DNA of 64,000 nt from Dietzia alimentaria 72 (GCF_000226215.1 NZ_AGFF01000032.1:1-64000), one strand, 5' to 3'; positions 38,082 to 48,758 are shown, counted from the stretch's first letter. Made by a program: numbers and translations. Notes: generated by a model not told the origin, from the sequence alone.

Positions 38082-38531
38082 ATGGGCAGGGTCACCGCGA
38101 GTAACACCATCGTCATCGAGGCACCGGTGGAGGCCGTGTCCACGGCGATCGCCGACTACGCCGGCGTCCGTCCGCGTATTCAGCCTGACCAGTTCAGCGC
38201 CTACCGCCTGATCCAGGGAGGCCAGGGACACGGGACGGTCGCCGCATGGCACCTCCAAGCAACCAAGAAGCGCAGCCGTGACGTCAAGGCCACGGTCACC
38301 GTCGACGACAGTGCCGCGCACTGGTCGCTCGTCGAGAAGGACGAGAACTCCTCGATGGCCACCACCTACACGGTTCGCGAGGCTACAGGCGGCTCGCTGG
38401 TGGAGATGACCACCTCGTGGGACGGAGCGGGGGGAATCGGGGGCTTCTTCGAGCGGACCTTCGCCCCGGGAGGGCTCAAGCGCATCCAGCACGAGTTGCT
38501 GTCAAACCTCAAAGCCGACGTCGAGGGATAA
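38082..38531 (+). CDS. SRPBCC-superfamily (polyketide cyclase/START-like) protein
   Basis: A 149-residue small ligand-binding fold. It starts MGRVTASNTIVIEAPVEAVS, the usual strand-helix opening of SRPBCC proteins, and ends with a long helix (FAPGGLKRIQHELLSNLKAD). ATG 38082 follows GAGGAGGAG, a strong ribosome binding site. It stands alone after a 178-bp gap and is convergent with the DHA2 transporter. The ligand is unknown. Confidence 0.82.
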   Translation: MGRVTASNTIVIEAPVEAVSTAIADYAGVRPRIQPDQFSAYRLIQGGQGHGTVAAWHLQATKKRSRDVKATVTVDDSAAHWSLVEKDENSSMATTYTVREATGGSLVEMTTSWDGAGGIGGFFERTFAPGGLKRIQHELLSNLKADVEG

Positions 38532-38552
38532 CGTCCGCGGTCCGGCTGGGTG

Positions 38553-40391
38553 TCAGCGGGCGTCGTCTGCGGAGGCGCTCGTTGTTGTCGTCGTACCCTC
38601 CCGGGCCGTCTCATATCCCGCGGTGAGGGCCTCGCCCGCGCCGGCCGCAACCTGCTCGGCGTCGGTCGTGGCGGCCTCGGCCGCCGCCACATCCGTGCCC
38701 GTCGGGGCCGCAGCGGCTGCCTCGCGTGCGGCCTCGACCTGCGCGGAGGCGGTACGCAGCACGATCGGGGGCAGGAACGCCAGGACCACCGACGCCGCGA
38801 GGGCCAGAATCCCGGCCACCAGGTAGATCTCGGACATGCTCAGCGCGTAGCCCTGCTCGAAGGGGTGGGCGATCAACTCGGGCAGGCGGTTGATGACCGA
38901 GGAATCCTTGGTGATGGTCTCGAGCGCACCCGCCCCTGTGGCAGGATCAGCGAGCGCTTCGACGATCCCGAACGCTTCCGGATCCTGTCGCAGGGTCGGA
39001 TCCGCCAGACCGTCCGCGATGCCGCGGGCGAGGCTGCCATCCGCTTTTGCGGCCTCCAACTCGGTGGTGATGAAACCGCCCACGCGGCTGAACAGAATGG
39101 ACAGGAATACCGCCACACCGATCGTTCCGCCGAGCTGTCGGAAGAACGTCGCCGATGCGGTGGCCACACCGATCTCGCGGGGGCTCACCGCGTTCTGCAC
39201 GATCAGCGTCAACGGCTGCATACAGTTGCCCAGTCCGATGCCCAGCACCAGCATGTAGGCCATCACCAGAACCAGGGACGTGTCGGCATCGATGGTCCAG
39301 AGCAGAAAGAGCCCGGCCGCAGCCAGAGCTGTGCCGAAGATCGGGAACTCGCGGATCCTGCCGGTCCTGGAGATGAGCTGACCGGAGACGATCGAGGCGC
39401 CCATCAAGCCCGCCACCATCGGCAGCATCATCAGCCCGGAGTGCATGGGATCGGCGCCGTGGACGATCTGCATGTACAGCGGCAGGGTCATCATGCCGCC
39501 GAACATCGCCATGCCCACGATCACTCCGCCGGCCGTGACGATCGCGAACGTGCGGTCGCGGAACAACCGCAGTGGGATGAGGGCTTCCTCGCCGGCGCGG
39601 GCCTCCACGATGAGGAAGAGTCCAATTCCAGTCAGCCCCACCACGTAACAGCCGAGTGCGGCAGGCGATCCCCACCCCCACGAATTGCCCTGCTCGGCGA
39701 CCAGTAGCAGCGGCACCAGACCCACGACGATCGTCGCGGCACCGGCCCAGTCCACCCGGTGATCCACGCGGACGTTCTTCACGTTGAGCGTGACCATGAC
39801 CAGTGCCAACGCGACCGCACCGATCGGCACGTTGAGCAGGAAGATCCAGCGCCATCCGTCGATCCCGAAGATGGTCTCCGCACCGGCAAAAAATCCTCCG
39901 ATTACCGGACCGAGCACCGACGAAGACGCGAAGACCGCGAGCATGTACCCCTGATACTTGGCGCGGTCGCGCGGGGGGATGATGTCCCCGATGATCGCCA
40001 GTGCCAGCGACATTAGCGCGCCTGCACCGAGTCCTTGGATACCGCGATAGACCGCGAGGGTGTACATCGAGGTGGCGAGAGTGCAGAGCAGAGAGCCGAA
40101 AACGAAGATCACAATGCCGATCACGAAGAACGGTTTGCGCCCGTAGATATCGGAGAGCTTGCCGTACAACGGCGTGGAAATGGTCGACGTCATGAGGTAG
40201 GCAGTGGTGACCCACGCCTGTGCGTCGAGCCCGTGGAGGTCGTCGGCGATCGTGCGGATGGCCGTACTGACGATGGTCTGATCGAGGCTGGCGAGGAACA
40301 TCGCCGACATCAGACCAGCGAGGATCACCAGGATCTGCCGATGGGTCAGCTCGCCGTCCTCGATCGGTGTCGAGGGCTGCTGGGTGGTCAA
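38553..40391 (-). CDS. DHA2-family MFS drug-efflux transporter (14 helices)
   Basis: A 612-residue EmrB/QacA-type proton antiporter. SLDQTIVSTAIRTIADDL in helix 1, motif A GKLSDIYGRKPF, motif C ASSSVLGPVIGGFFAG and 14 hydrophobic segments are visible. A tail of about 75 residues rich in Ala/Thr/Glu is unusual for the family and probably disordered. The TTG start follows AAGGAGACC. Upstream, GTTCGTT and AACGAAC (40458-40464 and 40487-40493) are a possible operator. No regulator is adjacent. Confidence 0.9.
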   Translation of the reverse strand: MTTQQPSTPIEDGELTHRQILVILAGLMSAMFLASLDQTIVSTAIRTIADDLHGLDAQAWVTTAYLMTSTISTPLYGKLSDIYGRKPFFVIGIVIFVFGSLLCTLATSMYTLAVYRGIQGLGAGALMSLALAIIGDIIPPRDRAKYQGYMLAVFASSSVLGPVIGGFFAGAETIFGIDGWRWIFLLNVPIGAVALALVMVTLNVKNVRVDHRVDWAGAATIVVGLVPLLLVAEQGNSWGWGSPAALGCYVVGLTGIGLFLIVEARAGEEALIPLRLFRDRTFAIVTAGGVIVGMAMFGGMMTLPLYMQIVHGADPMHSGLMMLPMVAGLMGASIVSGQLISRTGRIREFPIFGTALAAAGLFLLWTIDADTSLVLVMAYMLVLGIGLGNCMQPLTLIVQNAVSPREIGVATASATFFRQLGGTIGVAVFLSILFSRVGGFITTELEAAKADGSLARGIADGLADPTLRQDPEAFGIVEALADPATGAGALETITKDSSVINRLPELIAHPFEQGYALSMSEIYLVAGILALAASVVLAFLPPIVLRTASAQVEAAREAAAAAPTGTDVAAAEAATTDAEQVAAGAGEALTAGYETAREGTTTTTSASADDAR

Positions 40392-40516
40392 CGGGTCTCC
40401 TTGGCGGCAGTGGATGAGCTGAGTCCGGCGTGCGGTGCCCCTGCGGCTCGCTCAGAGGTTCGTTCCGAGTGAGTCGGGTAAGCATAAACGAACGGTGCCT
40501 GTCTGCACACGCGAGA

Positions 40517-40559
40517 AACACCGCACCCCGCCGGAGTAGATCCGGCGGGGTGCGGTGTT
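40517..40559 (-). terminator. Terminator hairpin of icd
   Basis: A perfect 19-bp stem (40517-40535/40541-40559) with a 5-nt loop follows the icd stop on the reverse strand. Confidence 0.8.
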
Positions 40560-40574
40560 CTCAGGGAGTTCCGG

Positions 40575-42809
40575 TCAGGACCGGATGCTCTCGAGGTGGC
40601 GGTTGAGCGTCTCGCTCGGCCGCATCGCCGCCTTCAGCTTCTCCAGGTCGGGTAGGTAATAGCCGCCAAGCTCCACCGGATTGCCCTGCACGACGGTCAG
40701 TTCCTCAAGGATCAGGTCCTTGTCCGCGCTCAACTTCTCCGCGAGCGCGGTGAATCGGTCGGCCAACTCCGAGTCCTCGGTCTGCGCGGCCAGCTCCTGG
40801 GCCCAGTACAGGGACAACCAGAATTGGCTACCCCGGTTGTCGAGCTCACCGGTCGTGCGCGAGGGGGACTTGCGGTTCTCCAACAGCTTGCCGGTCGCTG
40901 TGTCGAGAGCCCGGGCGAGCAGGGTCGCCTTGGGATTGTCGTACTTGCGGCCGAGGTCGTCCAGGCTGGCGCACAGCGCCAGGAATTCGCCGAGCGAGTC
41001 CCAACGGAGATGGTTCTCCTCCACCAGCTGCTGGACGTGCTTGGGCGCCGAACCGCCGGCACCGGTCTCGTACAGTCCGCCACCGGCCATGAGCGGCACG
41101 ATCGACAGCATCTTGGCGGAGGTGCCCAGCTCGAGGATCGGGAACAGGTCGGTGAGGTAGTCACGCAGAATATTTCCGGTCACGGAGATGGTGTCCAGGC
41201 CCCGCCACGCCCGCTCGAGCGTGTACCGCATGGCACGAACCTGCGACATGATCTGGATGTCGAGGCCCTCGGTGTCGTGGTCAGCGAGGTACTTGTGGAC
41301 AAGCTTGATCAGGTTGTCCTCGTGCGGACGGTAGGTGTCGAGCCAGAAGACCGCCGGCATCCCGGAGGCACGGGCACGGTCGACGGCCAGGCGCACCCAG
41401 TCGCGGATCGGTGCGTCGTTGACGGTGCACATGCGCCAGATGTCGCCGGCCTCGACGTTCTGCGAGAGCAGGACCTCGCCAGTCGCGGCGTCGACGATGT
41501 TGGCGACTCCTGCTGACGGGACCTCGAAGGTCTTGTCGTGGCTGCCGTACTCCTCAGCCTTCTCCGCCATGAGGCCGACGTTGGGGACGGTGCCCATGGT
41601 GGTGGGGTCGAACGCACCATTGGTCTTACAGAAGTTGATGATCTCCTGGTAGATCCGAGCGAAGGTGGACTCGGGCATGACGGCCTTGGTGTCCTTCTTG
41701 CGCCCGTCAGCGCCGTACATCTTCCCGCCGACGCGGATCATCGCCGGCATTGAGGCGTCGACGATCACGTCCGAGGGCGAATGGAAATTGGTGATGCCGC
41801 GGGCGGAGTCGACCATCGCGAGTTCTGGCCGCTGCTCATGGCAACGGTGCAGATCCTCGATGATCTCTTCCTTCTTGGCCGTCGGGAGGGTCTCGATCTT
41901 CTCGTAGAGATCGACCATGCCGTTGTTGACGTTGATGCCCAGTTCATCGAACAGCTCGCCGTGCTTGGCAAAGGCGTCCTTGTAGAACACCCGGACGGCG
42001 TGTCCGAACACGATCGGGTGGCTCACCTTCATCATGGTGGCCTTGACGTGTAGCGAGAACATGACGCCTGTCTCCTTGGCGTCGTTGAGCTGCTCCTCGT
42101 AGAACTCCAGGAGAGCCTTCTTGCTCATGAACATGGAGTCGACGACCGTGCCGGCCTTGAGAGAGACGGTCTTGAGCTCGTGGGTCTTCCCGTCCTCGGT
42201 GACAACCTCCATGCGAGCGTCACAGGCGTGATCGAGAATCATCGACTTCTCGCCCGCGTAGAAATCGCCGTGGGTCATGTGAGCGACGTGTGACTGCGAC
42301 GCCATCGACCACTTGCCCATGGAGTGCGGATTGGCCCGGGCGTATTCCTTGACGGCCTTCGGGGCGCGACGGTCCGAGTTGCCCTGGCGCAGGACGGGGT
42401 TCACCGCGCTGCCCAGGCAGGAGCCGTATCGCTCGGCGATCTCAATCTCCTCGGGCGTCTTGGGGTCCTGCGGATAGACCGGCAGGTCGTAGCCCTTCTC
42501 GCGGAGCTCGGCGATCGCCGTGTTCAGCTGGGGGACCGAGGCGCTGATGTTGGGGAGCTTGATGATGTTCGTGTCCGGCTCGAGGGTGAGACGTCCGAGC
42601 TCGGCGAGATTGTCGGGCAGTTTCTGCTCATCGGTAAGTCGTTCGGGGAACGTGGCCAGGATGCGGGCGGCCACTGAGATGTCACTTGTGGTGACATCGA
42701 TGTCTGCGGCATCGGCGAAGGTGCTCACGACAGGGAGGAAGGCCTCCGTCGCCAGGCGGGGCGCCTCGTCGGTGAGGGTGTAGATGATTGTCTGTCTACC
42801 GGAGGTCAT
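40575..42809 (-). CDS. icd: Monomeric NADP-dependent isocitrate dehydrogenase
   Basis: A 744-residue monomeric-type IDH that makes 2-oxoglutarate and NADPH. The class is recognised by its length (about 740) and by motifs such as [40 protein letters not shown]-type strands (here [15 protein letters not shown]) and [20 protein letters not shown] near the start. The monomeric enzyme is typical of Corynebacterium and related genera rather than of the dimeric Icd. ATG 42809 follows an AGAAAGAG-type site. Confidence 0.95.
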   Translation of the reverse strand: MTSGRQTIIYTLTDEAPRLATEAFLPVVSTFADAADIDVTTSDISVAARILATFPERLTDEQKLPDNLAELGRLTLEPDTNIIKLPNISASVPQLNTAIAELREKGYDLPVYPQDPKTPEEIEIAERYGSCLGSAVNPVLRQGNSDRRAPKAVKEYARANPHSMGKWSMASQSHVAHMTHGDFYAGEKSMILDHACDARMEVVTEDGKTHELKTVSLKAGTVVDSMFMSKKALLEFYEEQLNDAKETGVMFSLHVKATMMKVSHPIVFGHAVRVFYKDAFAKHGELFDELGINVNNGMVDLYEKIETLPTAKKEEIIEDLHRCHEQRPELAMVDSARGITNFHSPSDVIVDASMPAMIRVGGKMYGADGRKKDTKAVMPESTFARIYQEIINFCKTNGAFDPTTMGTVPNVGLMAEKAEEYGSHDKTFEVPSAGVANIVDAATGEVLLSQNVEAGDIWRMCTVNDAPIRDWVRLAVDRARASGMPAVFWLDTYRPHEDNLIKLVHKYLADHDTEGLDIQIMSQVRAMRYTLERAWRGLDTISVTGNILRDYLTDLFPILELGTSAKMLSIVPLMAGGGLYETGAGGSAPKHVQQLVEENHLRWDSLGEFLALCASLDDLGRKYDNPKATLLARALDTATGKLLENRKSPSRTTGELDNRGSQFWLSLYWAQELAAQTEDSELADRFTALAEKLSADKDLILEELTVVQGNPVELGGYYLPDLEKLKAAMRPSETLNRHLESIRS

Positions 42810-43081
42810 GGGTATCGACTCTTTCTGTTCGTGCTGGTCGTGTTCTTGTGGAACCGCTTTATCGCGCTGACACCATCATCCCCCGAGTCGGACCGTGGTG
42901 GCCAGCACCATTAGGCAGCGTACGGTGACAGGCTTCACAACAGCGATGTTGTAGACCGGCCGACCCCCCTGGCGTGTGGGGCGGCGGGCCTGTGAATGGC
43001 GGATCAGCCGTTAGAACTCTCGACCGGAAATGTCCGGGAGGTGACGAAATGGGGGAAGGGAGGCTCAGGGTCTCACAGGTG
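42810..43081. other. Intergenic region between icd and tRNA
   Basis: 272 bp. It carries the icd promoter region. I see no gene or clear regulatory repeat. Confidence 0.5.
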
Positions 43082-43155
43082 TGCCCCCGGTCGGACTCGA
43101 ACCGACACTGGACGGGTTTTGAATCCGTTGCCTCTGCCAATTGGGCTACGGGGGC
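43082..43155 (-). tRNA. tRNA-Leu (anticodon CAA), atypical short variable loop
   Basis: A 74-nt tRNA with a perfect 7-bp acceptor stem (GCCCCCG/CGGGGGC), a T-arm GTCGG-TTCGAGT-CCGAC, discriminator A and no encoded CCA. The anticodon loop TTCAAAA between ACGGA and CCCGT reads CAA (Leu, codon TTG) with U33. The lowest pair of this stem (A-C) and one D-stem pair are mismatched. The variable loop has only 5 nt, whereas Leu tRNAs normally have a long arm. The A73 discriminator fits Leu. I recall a similar 74-nt tRNA annotated as leuV in M. tuberculosis, which I cannot verify here. Confidence 0.72.
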
Positions 43156-43222
43156 GAGAGCGGCGAGCCGCTGATGGAGGAGTCTAACGCAAGACCCCTG
43201 CGCCCTTGTCGGACGACGCCCC

Positions 43223-43228
43223 TAGAGT
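43223..43228 (+). promoter_or_regulatory. -10 element for leaderless polA transcript
   Basis: TAGAGT ends 6 nt before the GTG of polA, so the message would begin at or near the start codon. Confidence 0.5.
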
Positions 43229-43234
43229 GGATGT

Positions 43235-46006
43235 GTGACCACCTCGAGCCAGACCGCAGAAGTCAGCACCGCCTCCTCGGATGCCCAGGACAAGGCCGGT
43301 CCCAGTCGCCTTTTGCTCCTGGACGGGCACTCGCTCGCGTTCCGCGCGTTCTATGCGCTCCCGGCCGAGAACTTCTCAACGGCCTCCGGCCAGCACACAA
43401 ACGCCGTCTACGGCTTCTTGTCTATGGTCGCCAATCTCGTCACGACGGAGGAGCCCACCCACCTGGCTGTGGCGTTCGATGTCTCGCGCGCCACCCTGCA
43501 CCGGACCGCCGAATACCCGGAATACAAGTCCACCCGGTCCGCGGCACCGGAAGAGTTCAAGGGGCAGGTCGAACTAATTCAAGAGGCGCTCGTCGCGCTT
43601 GGCGTGCGCACGCTATCGCTGGAGGGGCACGAGGCGGACGACATCATCGCGACGCTCGCCACCAATGCGGCCGGCGCCGATACCCTGATCTGCACCGGCG
43701 ACCGTGACGCACTCCAGTTGGTCTCCGATTCGGTGACGGTCTTGTACCCGGTCAAGGGGGTCTCCGAACTCGCTCGCTTCACGCCGGAAGCGGTGGAGGC
43801 CAAGTACGGAGTCACCCCCACTCAGTACCCGGACGTCGCGGCCCTGCGCGGCGACACCTCCGACAACCTTCCGGGCGTACCCAAGGTCGGAGATAAGACG
43901 GCTGCCAAATGGATCACGCAGTACGGGAGCCTCTCCGAACTCATCGCCCACGCGGACGAGGTCAAGGGCAAGGTCGGTGACAGCTTCCGCGAGCACCTGC
44001 CGCAGGTACAGCTCAACCGTCGGATCACGGAGTTGACCCGCGACCTGGACCTGGGTGTGGCGATGCCCGATCTCGTCCGGAGCACCCCGGAGCGCGCCGA
44101 TGTCAACGCACTATTCGACAGGCTCGAGTTCGGCCCGCAGGCCCGCGACCGGTTCCTCACGGCTTTCCTGCCGGAGGGTGCCCCCGAGCCCGTGGCGGAG
44201 GTCGACCTCGAGCAGGCCTCCGTGCTGCACGCCGGGGAGGTGTCCGATTGGCTGGCCTCCCACGCGCCGGCGGGGCATAGGCATGGCCTCGTCGTCGTCG
44301 GGTCCTCCAGGCCCGGCGAGGGGGACGCCCAGACCGTCACGATCGCCGCGGCGGGCGGCGCCTCGGGGCACGTCGACCTAGCAGCCATCGGGCCTGACGA
44401 CGAGAAAGCTCTACAGGCGTGGCTGAAAGACGACGCGGTCACCAAAGCGGTCCACGACGCCAAGGCCGCCACGCACGCCCTGATGGGGCGTGCACTCGCG
44501 CTCGGCGGCGTGACGATGGACGTGGCGTTGGCCGCGTACCTGGTCCGCCCGGGGCAGCGGAGCTACGGCCTGGCAGAGCTGTACCAGCGGCACCTGCAGC
44601 GCGAGCTCCCCGAACACGAGGCGGGGGAGAAGCAGCTCTCGCTTCTGGACGAGGTTGACGACGCTGAAGCCGAACAGAAATCGGCCGACGAGTCAGCCAC
44701 CAGGGCCCGCGCCGTGGTGGACCTCGCCGAAAGACTCGACGTGGAACTGGAACAGGTGCACGGCACGCAGTTGCTCGCGGATATGGAGCTCCCCCTCGTC
44801 CCCGTGCTCGCGCGTATGGAGTCGATCGGCATCGCGGTCGACGGCGACGCGCTGGACGGGTTGAGGGACGGGTTCGCGGACCGCGGACGTCAGGCGGCGG
44901 AGGCTGCCTATGCGGCGATCGGCGGGGAACAGATCAACCTCGGCTCGCCCAAGCAACTCCAGGTGGTCCTGTTCGAGACACTGGGCATGCCCAAGACAAA
45001 GAAGACCAAGACGGGCTACACCACCGATGCCAAAGCACTCGAGGAGCTTCTGACCAAGGAGACCGGGGACACCCCTGGCCGGGCGTTCCTCGAGTCGTTG
45101 TTGCTCCACCGCGAGACCACCAAGATGCGAACGACGGTCGAGGGCCTGATCAAGACGATCGGTGACGATCGACGCATCCACACCACGTTCAACCAGACTG
45201 TCGCCGCTACGGGCCGACTGTCGTCGACGGACCCCAACCTGCAGAACATCCCGGTCCGCACCGAGGACGGGCGTCGGATCCGTGGATCGTTCGTCGTGGG
45301 TGACGGCTTCGACTGTCTGCTCACCGCCGACTACAGCCAGATCGAAATGCGGGTCATGGCGCACCTGTCCCGCGACGCGGGACTCATCGAAGCGTTCCGA
45401 ACCGGCGAGGATCTCCACTCGTTTGTGGGCTCGAGGGCGTTCGGCGTCCCCATCGACGAGGTCACTCCGGAACTCCGGCGCCGCGTCAAAGCCATGAGCT
45501 ACGGCCTTGCTTACGGACTCAGCGCGTTCGGACTGGCCTCGCAGCTCGGTATCAGCCAGGGGGAGGCGCGGGAGCAGATGGACGCGTACTTCGCCCGGTT
45601 CGGGGGTGTTCGCGACTACCTCCACGCCGTGGTGGACCAGGCCCGCCGAGACGGGTACACGGAGACCCTGTTCGGTCGACGGCGGTACCTGCCCGAGCTC
45701 AATTCCGACAACCGGCTCAAGCGTGAGAACGCTGAGCGGGCCGCCCTCAACGCACCGATCCAGGGCACCGCGGCGGACATCATCAAGGCCGCGATGTTGA
45801 AGGTCGACGCCGACATCACCGAGCGCGGACTGCGCAGCCGACTACTGCTTCAGGTCCACGATGAACTGGTCCTCGAGGTCGCGGACGGGGAGCTCGACGA
45901 GGTGCGCGACCTGGTGGTAGACCGCATGTATTCCGCCATCGAACTGGACGTGCCGCTCGACGTGTCCACCGGAACCGGGCGCGACTGGGACTCGGCCGCA
46001 CACTGA
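43235..46006 (+). CDS. polA: DNA polymerase I
   Basis: A 923-residue repair and Okazaki-fragment polymerase. The 5'-3' exonuclease (about 20-310) has LLLDGHSLAFRAFYAL, ALEGHEADDIIATLA-like acidic clusters and GDTSDNLPGVPKVGDKTA. The middle 3'-5' exonuclease-like domain (about 325-520) lacks the acidic residues needed for proofreading, as in other actinobacteria. The polymerase has motif A DYSQIEMRVMAHL, motif B RRVKAMSYGLAYGLS and motif C QVHDELVLEV. GTG 43235 sits at leaderless distance from TAGAGT. Confidence 0.96.
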   Translation: MTTSSQTAEVSTASSDAQDKAGPSRLLLLDGHSLAFRAFYALPAENFSTASGQHTNAVYGFLSMVANLVTTEEPTHLAVAFDVSRATLHRTAEYPEYKSTRSAAPEEFKGQVELIQEALVALGVRTLSLEGHEADDIIATLATNAAGADTLICTGDRDALQLVSDSVTVLYPVKGVSELARFTPEAVEAKYGVTPTQYPDVAALRGDTSDNLPGVPKVGDKTAAKWITQYGSLSELIAHADEVKGKVGDSFREHLPQVQLNRRITELTRDLDLGVAMPDLVRSTPERADVNALFDRLEFGPQARDRFLTAFLPEGAPEPVAEVDLEQASVLHAGEVSDWLASHAPAGHRHGLVVVGSSRPGEGDAQTVTIAAAGGASGHVDLAAIGPDDEKALQAWLKDDAVTKAVHDAKAATHALMGRALALGGVTMDVALAAYLVRPGQRSYGLAELYQRHLQRELPEHEAGEKQLSLLDEVDDAEAEQKSADESATRARAVVDLAERLDVELEQVHGTQLLADMELPLVPVLARMESIGIAVDGDALDGLRDGFADRGRQAAEAAYAAIGGEQINLGSPKQLQVVLFETLGMPKTKKTKTGYTTDAKALEELLTKETGDTPGRAFLESLLLHRETTKMRTTVEGLIKTIGDDRRIHTTFNQTVAATGRLSSTDPNLQNIPVRTEDGRRIRGSFVVGDGFDCLLTADYSQIEMRVMAHLSRDAGLIEAFRTGEDLHSFVGSRAFGVPIDEVTPELRRRVKAMSYGLAYGLSAFGLASQLGISQGEAREQMDAYFARFGGVRDYLHAVVDQARRDGYTETLFGRRRYLPELNSDNRLKRENAERAALNAPIQGTAADIIKAAMLKVDADITERGLRSRLLLQVHDELVLEVADGELDEVRDLVVDRMYSAIELDVPLDVSTGTGRDWDSAAH

Positions 46007-46095
46007 TCAGCCAGAGGTGATCCGTTAAGAGGCGGTCGCCGGATACTCTAAGTTCATTCCGGATTTGGCTTCACTACGCCTGAAAGGGCATTCAT

Positions 46096-46998
46096 ATGAC
46101 CCTCACTTCCCGCCGCGGCGTGCGCGCCGCCTTGGCACTCGCCGCCACCGCGGCCCTCGCGCTCACCGGTTGCACCACCAACACGGAGGGGCCCGAGGAT
46201 GATGGGAAGCCCCGCAACGAGGTGTCGCTGGAGACCGACGAGGAGATCGCCGCGCTCGTCCCGGCCGAGATCCGCGACAAGGGCGTCCTCGTGGTGGGTA
46301 CCAACCCGCCGTACGCTCCAAATGAGTTCAAGAACGAAAAGGGCGAGATCGTAGGGTTCGACATGGACGTGATGACCGCAGTGGCTCAGCTCATGGGCCT
46401 CGAGGTCGAGTTCCGTGAGTCGGATTTCGAAAAGATCATCCCCGCCATCGAAGGCGGCACCATGGATATGGGCGCGTCCTCGTTCACGGTCAACGACGAG
46501 CGCCTCGAGACAGTCGACTTTGTGACCTACTTCGAAGCCGGCATCCAATGGGCCTCCGCAGCAGGCAATGACATCGACCCCGACGACGCCTGCGGTTTGA
46601 ACGTCGCCGTGCAGCGCACCACCGTCTCCGATCAGGAGGACGTGCCCGCGCGCAGCGAGGCGTGCGTCGCCGCCGGTAAGCCCGCCATCGAGAAGGTCCA
46701 GTTCGACTCCCAGGACGAGGCCTCCACGGCCGTCGCACTGGGCAAGGTCGACGCGATGTCCGCAGACTCGCCAATCTCCGCCTACGCGGTCAAGCAGTCA
46801 GACGGCAAAATGCAGCTCTCCGGTGACGTGTTTGACGCGGCCCCCTACGGCTGGCCGGTTCGCAAGGGCTCCGAGCTGACCGCGGCACTCGAAGCGGCCG
46901 CCGACAAGCTCATCGAGACCGGCGACTTCGAGACGATCGCGCAGAACTGGGGCGTCACGGACGGCCTCATTGAAAACTCCGAGATCCGGAAGGGCTGA
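46096..46998 (+). CDS. Polar amino-acid ABC transporter substrate-binding lipoprotein
   Basis: A 300-residue family 3 extracellular solute-binding protein. A Sec signal with lipobox ALTGC near residue 27 is followed by GVLVVGTNPPYAPNEF and GFDMDVMTAVAQLMGLEVEF, the ligand-binding lobes for polar amino acids. ATG 46096 follows GAAAGGG. It is the first gene of a three-gene importer (with permease and ATPase). Glutamate, glutamine or a similar substrate is likely, but not provable. Confidence 0.87.
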   Translation: MTLTSRRGVRAALALAATAALALTGCTTNTEGPEDDGKPRNEVSLETDEEIAALVPAEIRDKGVLVVGTNPPYAPNEFKNEKGEIVGFDMDVMTAVAQLMGLEVEFRESDFEKIIPAIEGGTMDMGASSFTVNDERLETVDFVTYFEAGIQWASAAGNDIDPDDACGLNVAVQRTTVSDQEDVPARSEACVAAGKPAIEKVQFDSQDEASTAVALGKVDAMSADSPISAYAVKQSDGKMQLSGDVFDAAPYGWPVRKGSELTAALEAAADKLIETGDFETIAQNWGVTDGLIENSEIRKG

Positions 46999-47009
46999 GT
47001 GACTGGTAG

Positions 47010-47993
47010 GTGAGTACCGCTGAGATGGGGGCAGGAGCCCCCGCGGTGGACGGCCCGGACCCCATCGAGGCGGTACCGCTCCGACACCCCTGGCGTTGGG
47101 TTTCCGCCACGATCGTCCTGATCCTGGTGTTCTTGTTCGTCTGGGGTGCCGCGACCAACCCGGCGTACGGCTGGGACACCTACGGCCGCTACCTGTTCGA
47201 CACCCGTTTCGGCACCGCGGTGTTCTACACCATCGCGTTGACCGTGTTGTCGATGATCCTCGCCGTGGTCCTGGGAGTGGTGCTCTCGGTGATGCGGATG
47301 AGCAGCAATCCCGTGCTCAAGGCCGTGGCCTGGGTGTACCTATGGATCTTCCGGGGGACGCCGATCTACGTGCAGTTGCTGTTCTGGGGGCTCATCTTCA
47401 CCCTTTACCGGCAGGTCCAATTCGGAATCCCTTTCACGGACTTCCAGTTCGTCCGATTCGACGACACCATGGTCCTGTATTCGGCGTTCTGGCTGGCCGT
47501 GGTGGGCCTGGCGATGAACGAAGCCGCCTACATGGCGGAGATCGTCCGCGCCGGCATCTCGTCGGTGCCTGAAGGGCAGGCCGAGGCATCGACCGCACTG
47601 GGCATGATATGGGGTCAGACAATGCGACGGACGATCCTGCCGCAGGCGATGCGTGTGATTATCCCGCCGACGGGCAACGAGTTCATCTCCCTGCTCAAAA
47701 CCACGTCGCTCGTGGTGGCAATCCCGGTTTCCGGGGAACTTTACGGGCAGGCCCGTGACATCTCGGGCGTCAACTTCCAGCCCATCCCGCTGCTGCTGGT
47801 GGCTGCGACGTGGTACCTGGTTATCACCAGCGTGCTCATGGTGGGCCAGCACTATCTGGAGAAGCGATTCTCCCGCGGTGCCACTCGGCACCTCACCGCC
47901 AAGCAACTCCGCGCTCTCGCTGACGCCGACGGTCTCACGCCGTCGTCACTGGCTGCGGTCGAGCCCACCGACTCTTCCGGAGGCCTGCGTTGA
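47010..47993 (+). CDS. Polar amino-acid ABC transporter permease (HisM/GlnP family)
   Basis: A 327-residue permease with five or six helices. The inner-membrane motif [20 protein letters not shown] (EAA loop, contacting the ATPase) is intact, followed by [22 protein letters not shown] hydrophilic N-terminus of about 35 residues precedes helix 1 and a cytoplasmic tail follows. A GTG start, 11 bp after the binding-protein stop, was chosen. The end overlaps the ATPase start by 4 nt. Confidence 0.88.
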   Translation: MSTAEMGAGAPAVDGPDPIEAVPLRHPWRWVSATIVLILVFLFVWGAATNPAYGWDTYGRYLFDTRFGTAVFYTIALTVLSMILAVVLGVVLSVMRMSSNPVLKAVAWVYLWIFRGTPIYVQLLFWGLIFTLYRQVQFGIPFTDFQFVRFDDTMVLYSAFWLAVVGLAMNEAAYMAEIVRAGISSVPEGQAEASTALGMIWGQTMRRTILPQAMRVIIPPTGNEFISLLKTTSLVVAIPVSGELYGQARDISGVNFQPIPLLLVAATWYLVITSVLMVGQHYLEKRFSRGATRHLTAKQLRALADADGLTPSSLAAVEPTDSSGGLR

Positions 47994-48751
47994 CCCCGAT
48001 GGTGAAGGCCGAACAGGTCTGCAAGAACTTCGGATCGCTCCGGGTGCTCAAGGGAATCAACCTGGAAGTTGACGCCGGCGAAGTGCTCTGCCTGGTGGGG
48101 CCGTCCGGTTCCGGGAAGTCCACCTTCCTCCGATGTATCAACCATCTGGAAAAGGTGGACGCAGGCCGACTCTACGTCGATGGCGAGCTGGTGGGATACC
48201 GGGAGAAGGGCGACAAGCTCTACGAGATCTCGCCGAAGCAGGCCGCACGGCAGCGTCGCGACATCGGCATGGTGTTCCAGCACTTCAACCTGTTCCTCCA
48301 CCGCACCGCTCTACAGAACGTGATCGAGGCGCCGATGCTGGTGAAGGGACATTCACGGGCGGAGGCCACCGATCGGGGCCGCGAATTGCTTGCCAAAGTC
48401 GGCCTCGCAGCCAAGGCTGACACCTATCCTGCGCAGCTGTCGGGTGGACAGCAGCAACGGGTCGCCATCGCCAGGGCGCTGGCCATGGAGCCCAAGCTCA
48501 TGCTGTTCGACGAGCCGACGTCTGCGCTCGACCCCGAACTCGTCGGTGAGGTCCTCGGAGTGATGCGGGACCTCGCGGACGCGGGGATGACGATGGTCGT
48601 GGTCACCCACGAGATGGGCTTCGCCCGCGAGGTCGCGGACACGGTGGCGTTCATGGACGACGGTGTGGTGGTGGAAGCAGGCAAGCCCGCCGACGTGCTC
48701 AAGTCACCGACACACCAGCGCACCAAGGACTTTCTGTCCAAGATTCTCTGA
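47990..48751 (+). CDS. Polar amino-acid ABC transporter ATP-binding protein
   Basis: A 253-residue GlnQ/HisP-type ATPase. Walker [11 protein letters not shown]-loop VFQHFNLF, signature [15 protein letters not shown], Walker [15 protein letters not shown] and switch [12 protein letters not shown] are all present. TTG 47990 overlaps the permease stop (TTGA) and has CCGGAGG 6-7 nt upstream; ATG 47999 is the alternative start. Confidence 0.92.
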   Translation: MTPMVKAEQVCKNFGSLRVLKGINLEVDAGEVLCLVGPSGSGKSTFLRCINHLEKVDAGRLYVDGELVGYREKGDKLYEISPKQAARQRRDIGMVFQHFNLFLHRTALQNVIEAPMLVKGHSRAEATDRGRELLAKVGLAAKADTYPAQLSGGQQQRVAIARALAMEPKLMLFDEPTSALDPELVGEVLGVMRDLADAGMTMVVVTHEMGFAREVADTVAFMDDGVVVEAGKPADVLKSPTHQRTKDFLSKIL

Positions 48752-48758
48752 GGCCGGG

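Noticed and set aside
43082-43155. Anticodon TCA (selenocysteine or suppressor) for the tRNA
   Set aside because: That loop register breaks the anticodon stem, whereas CAA keeps four of five pairs and U33; no long Sec-type arms.
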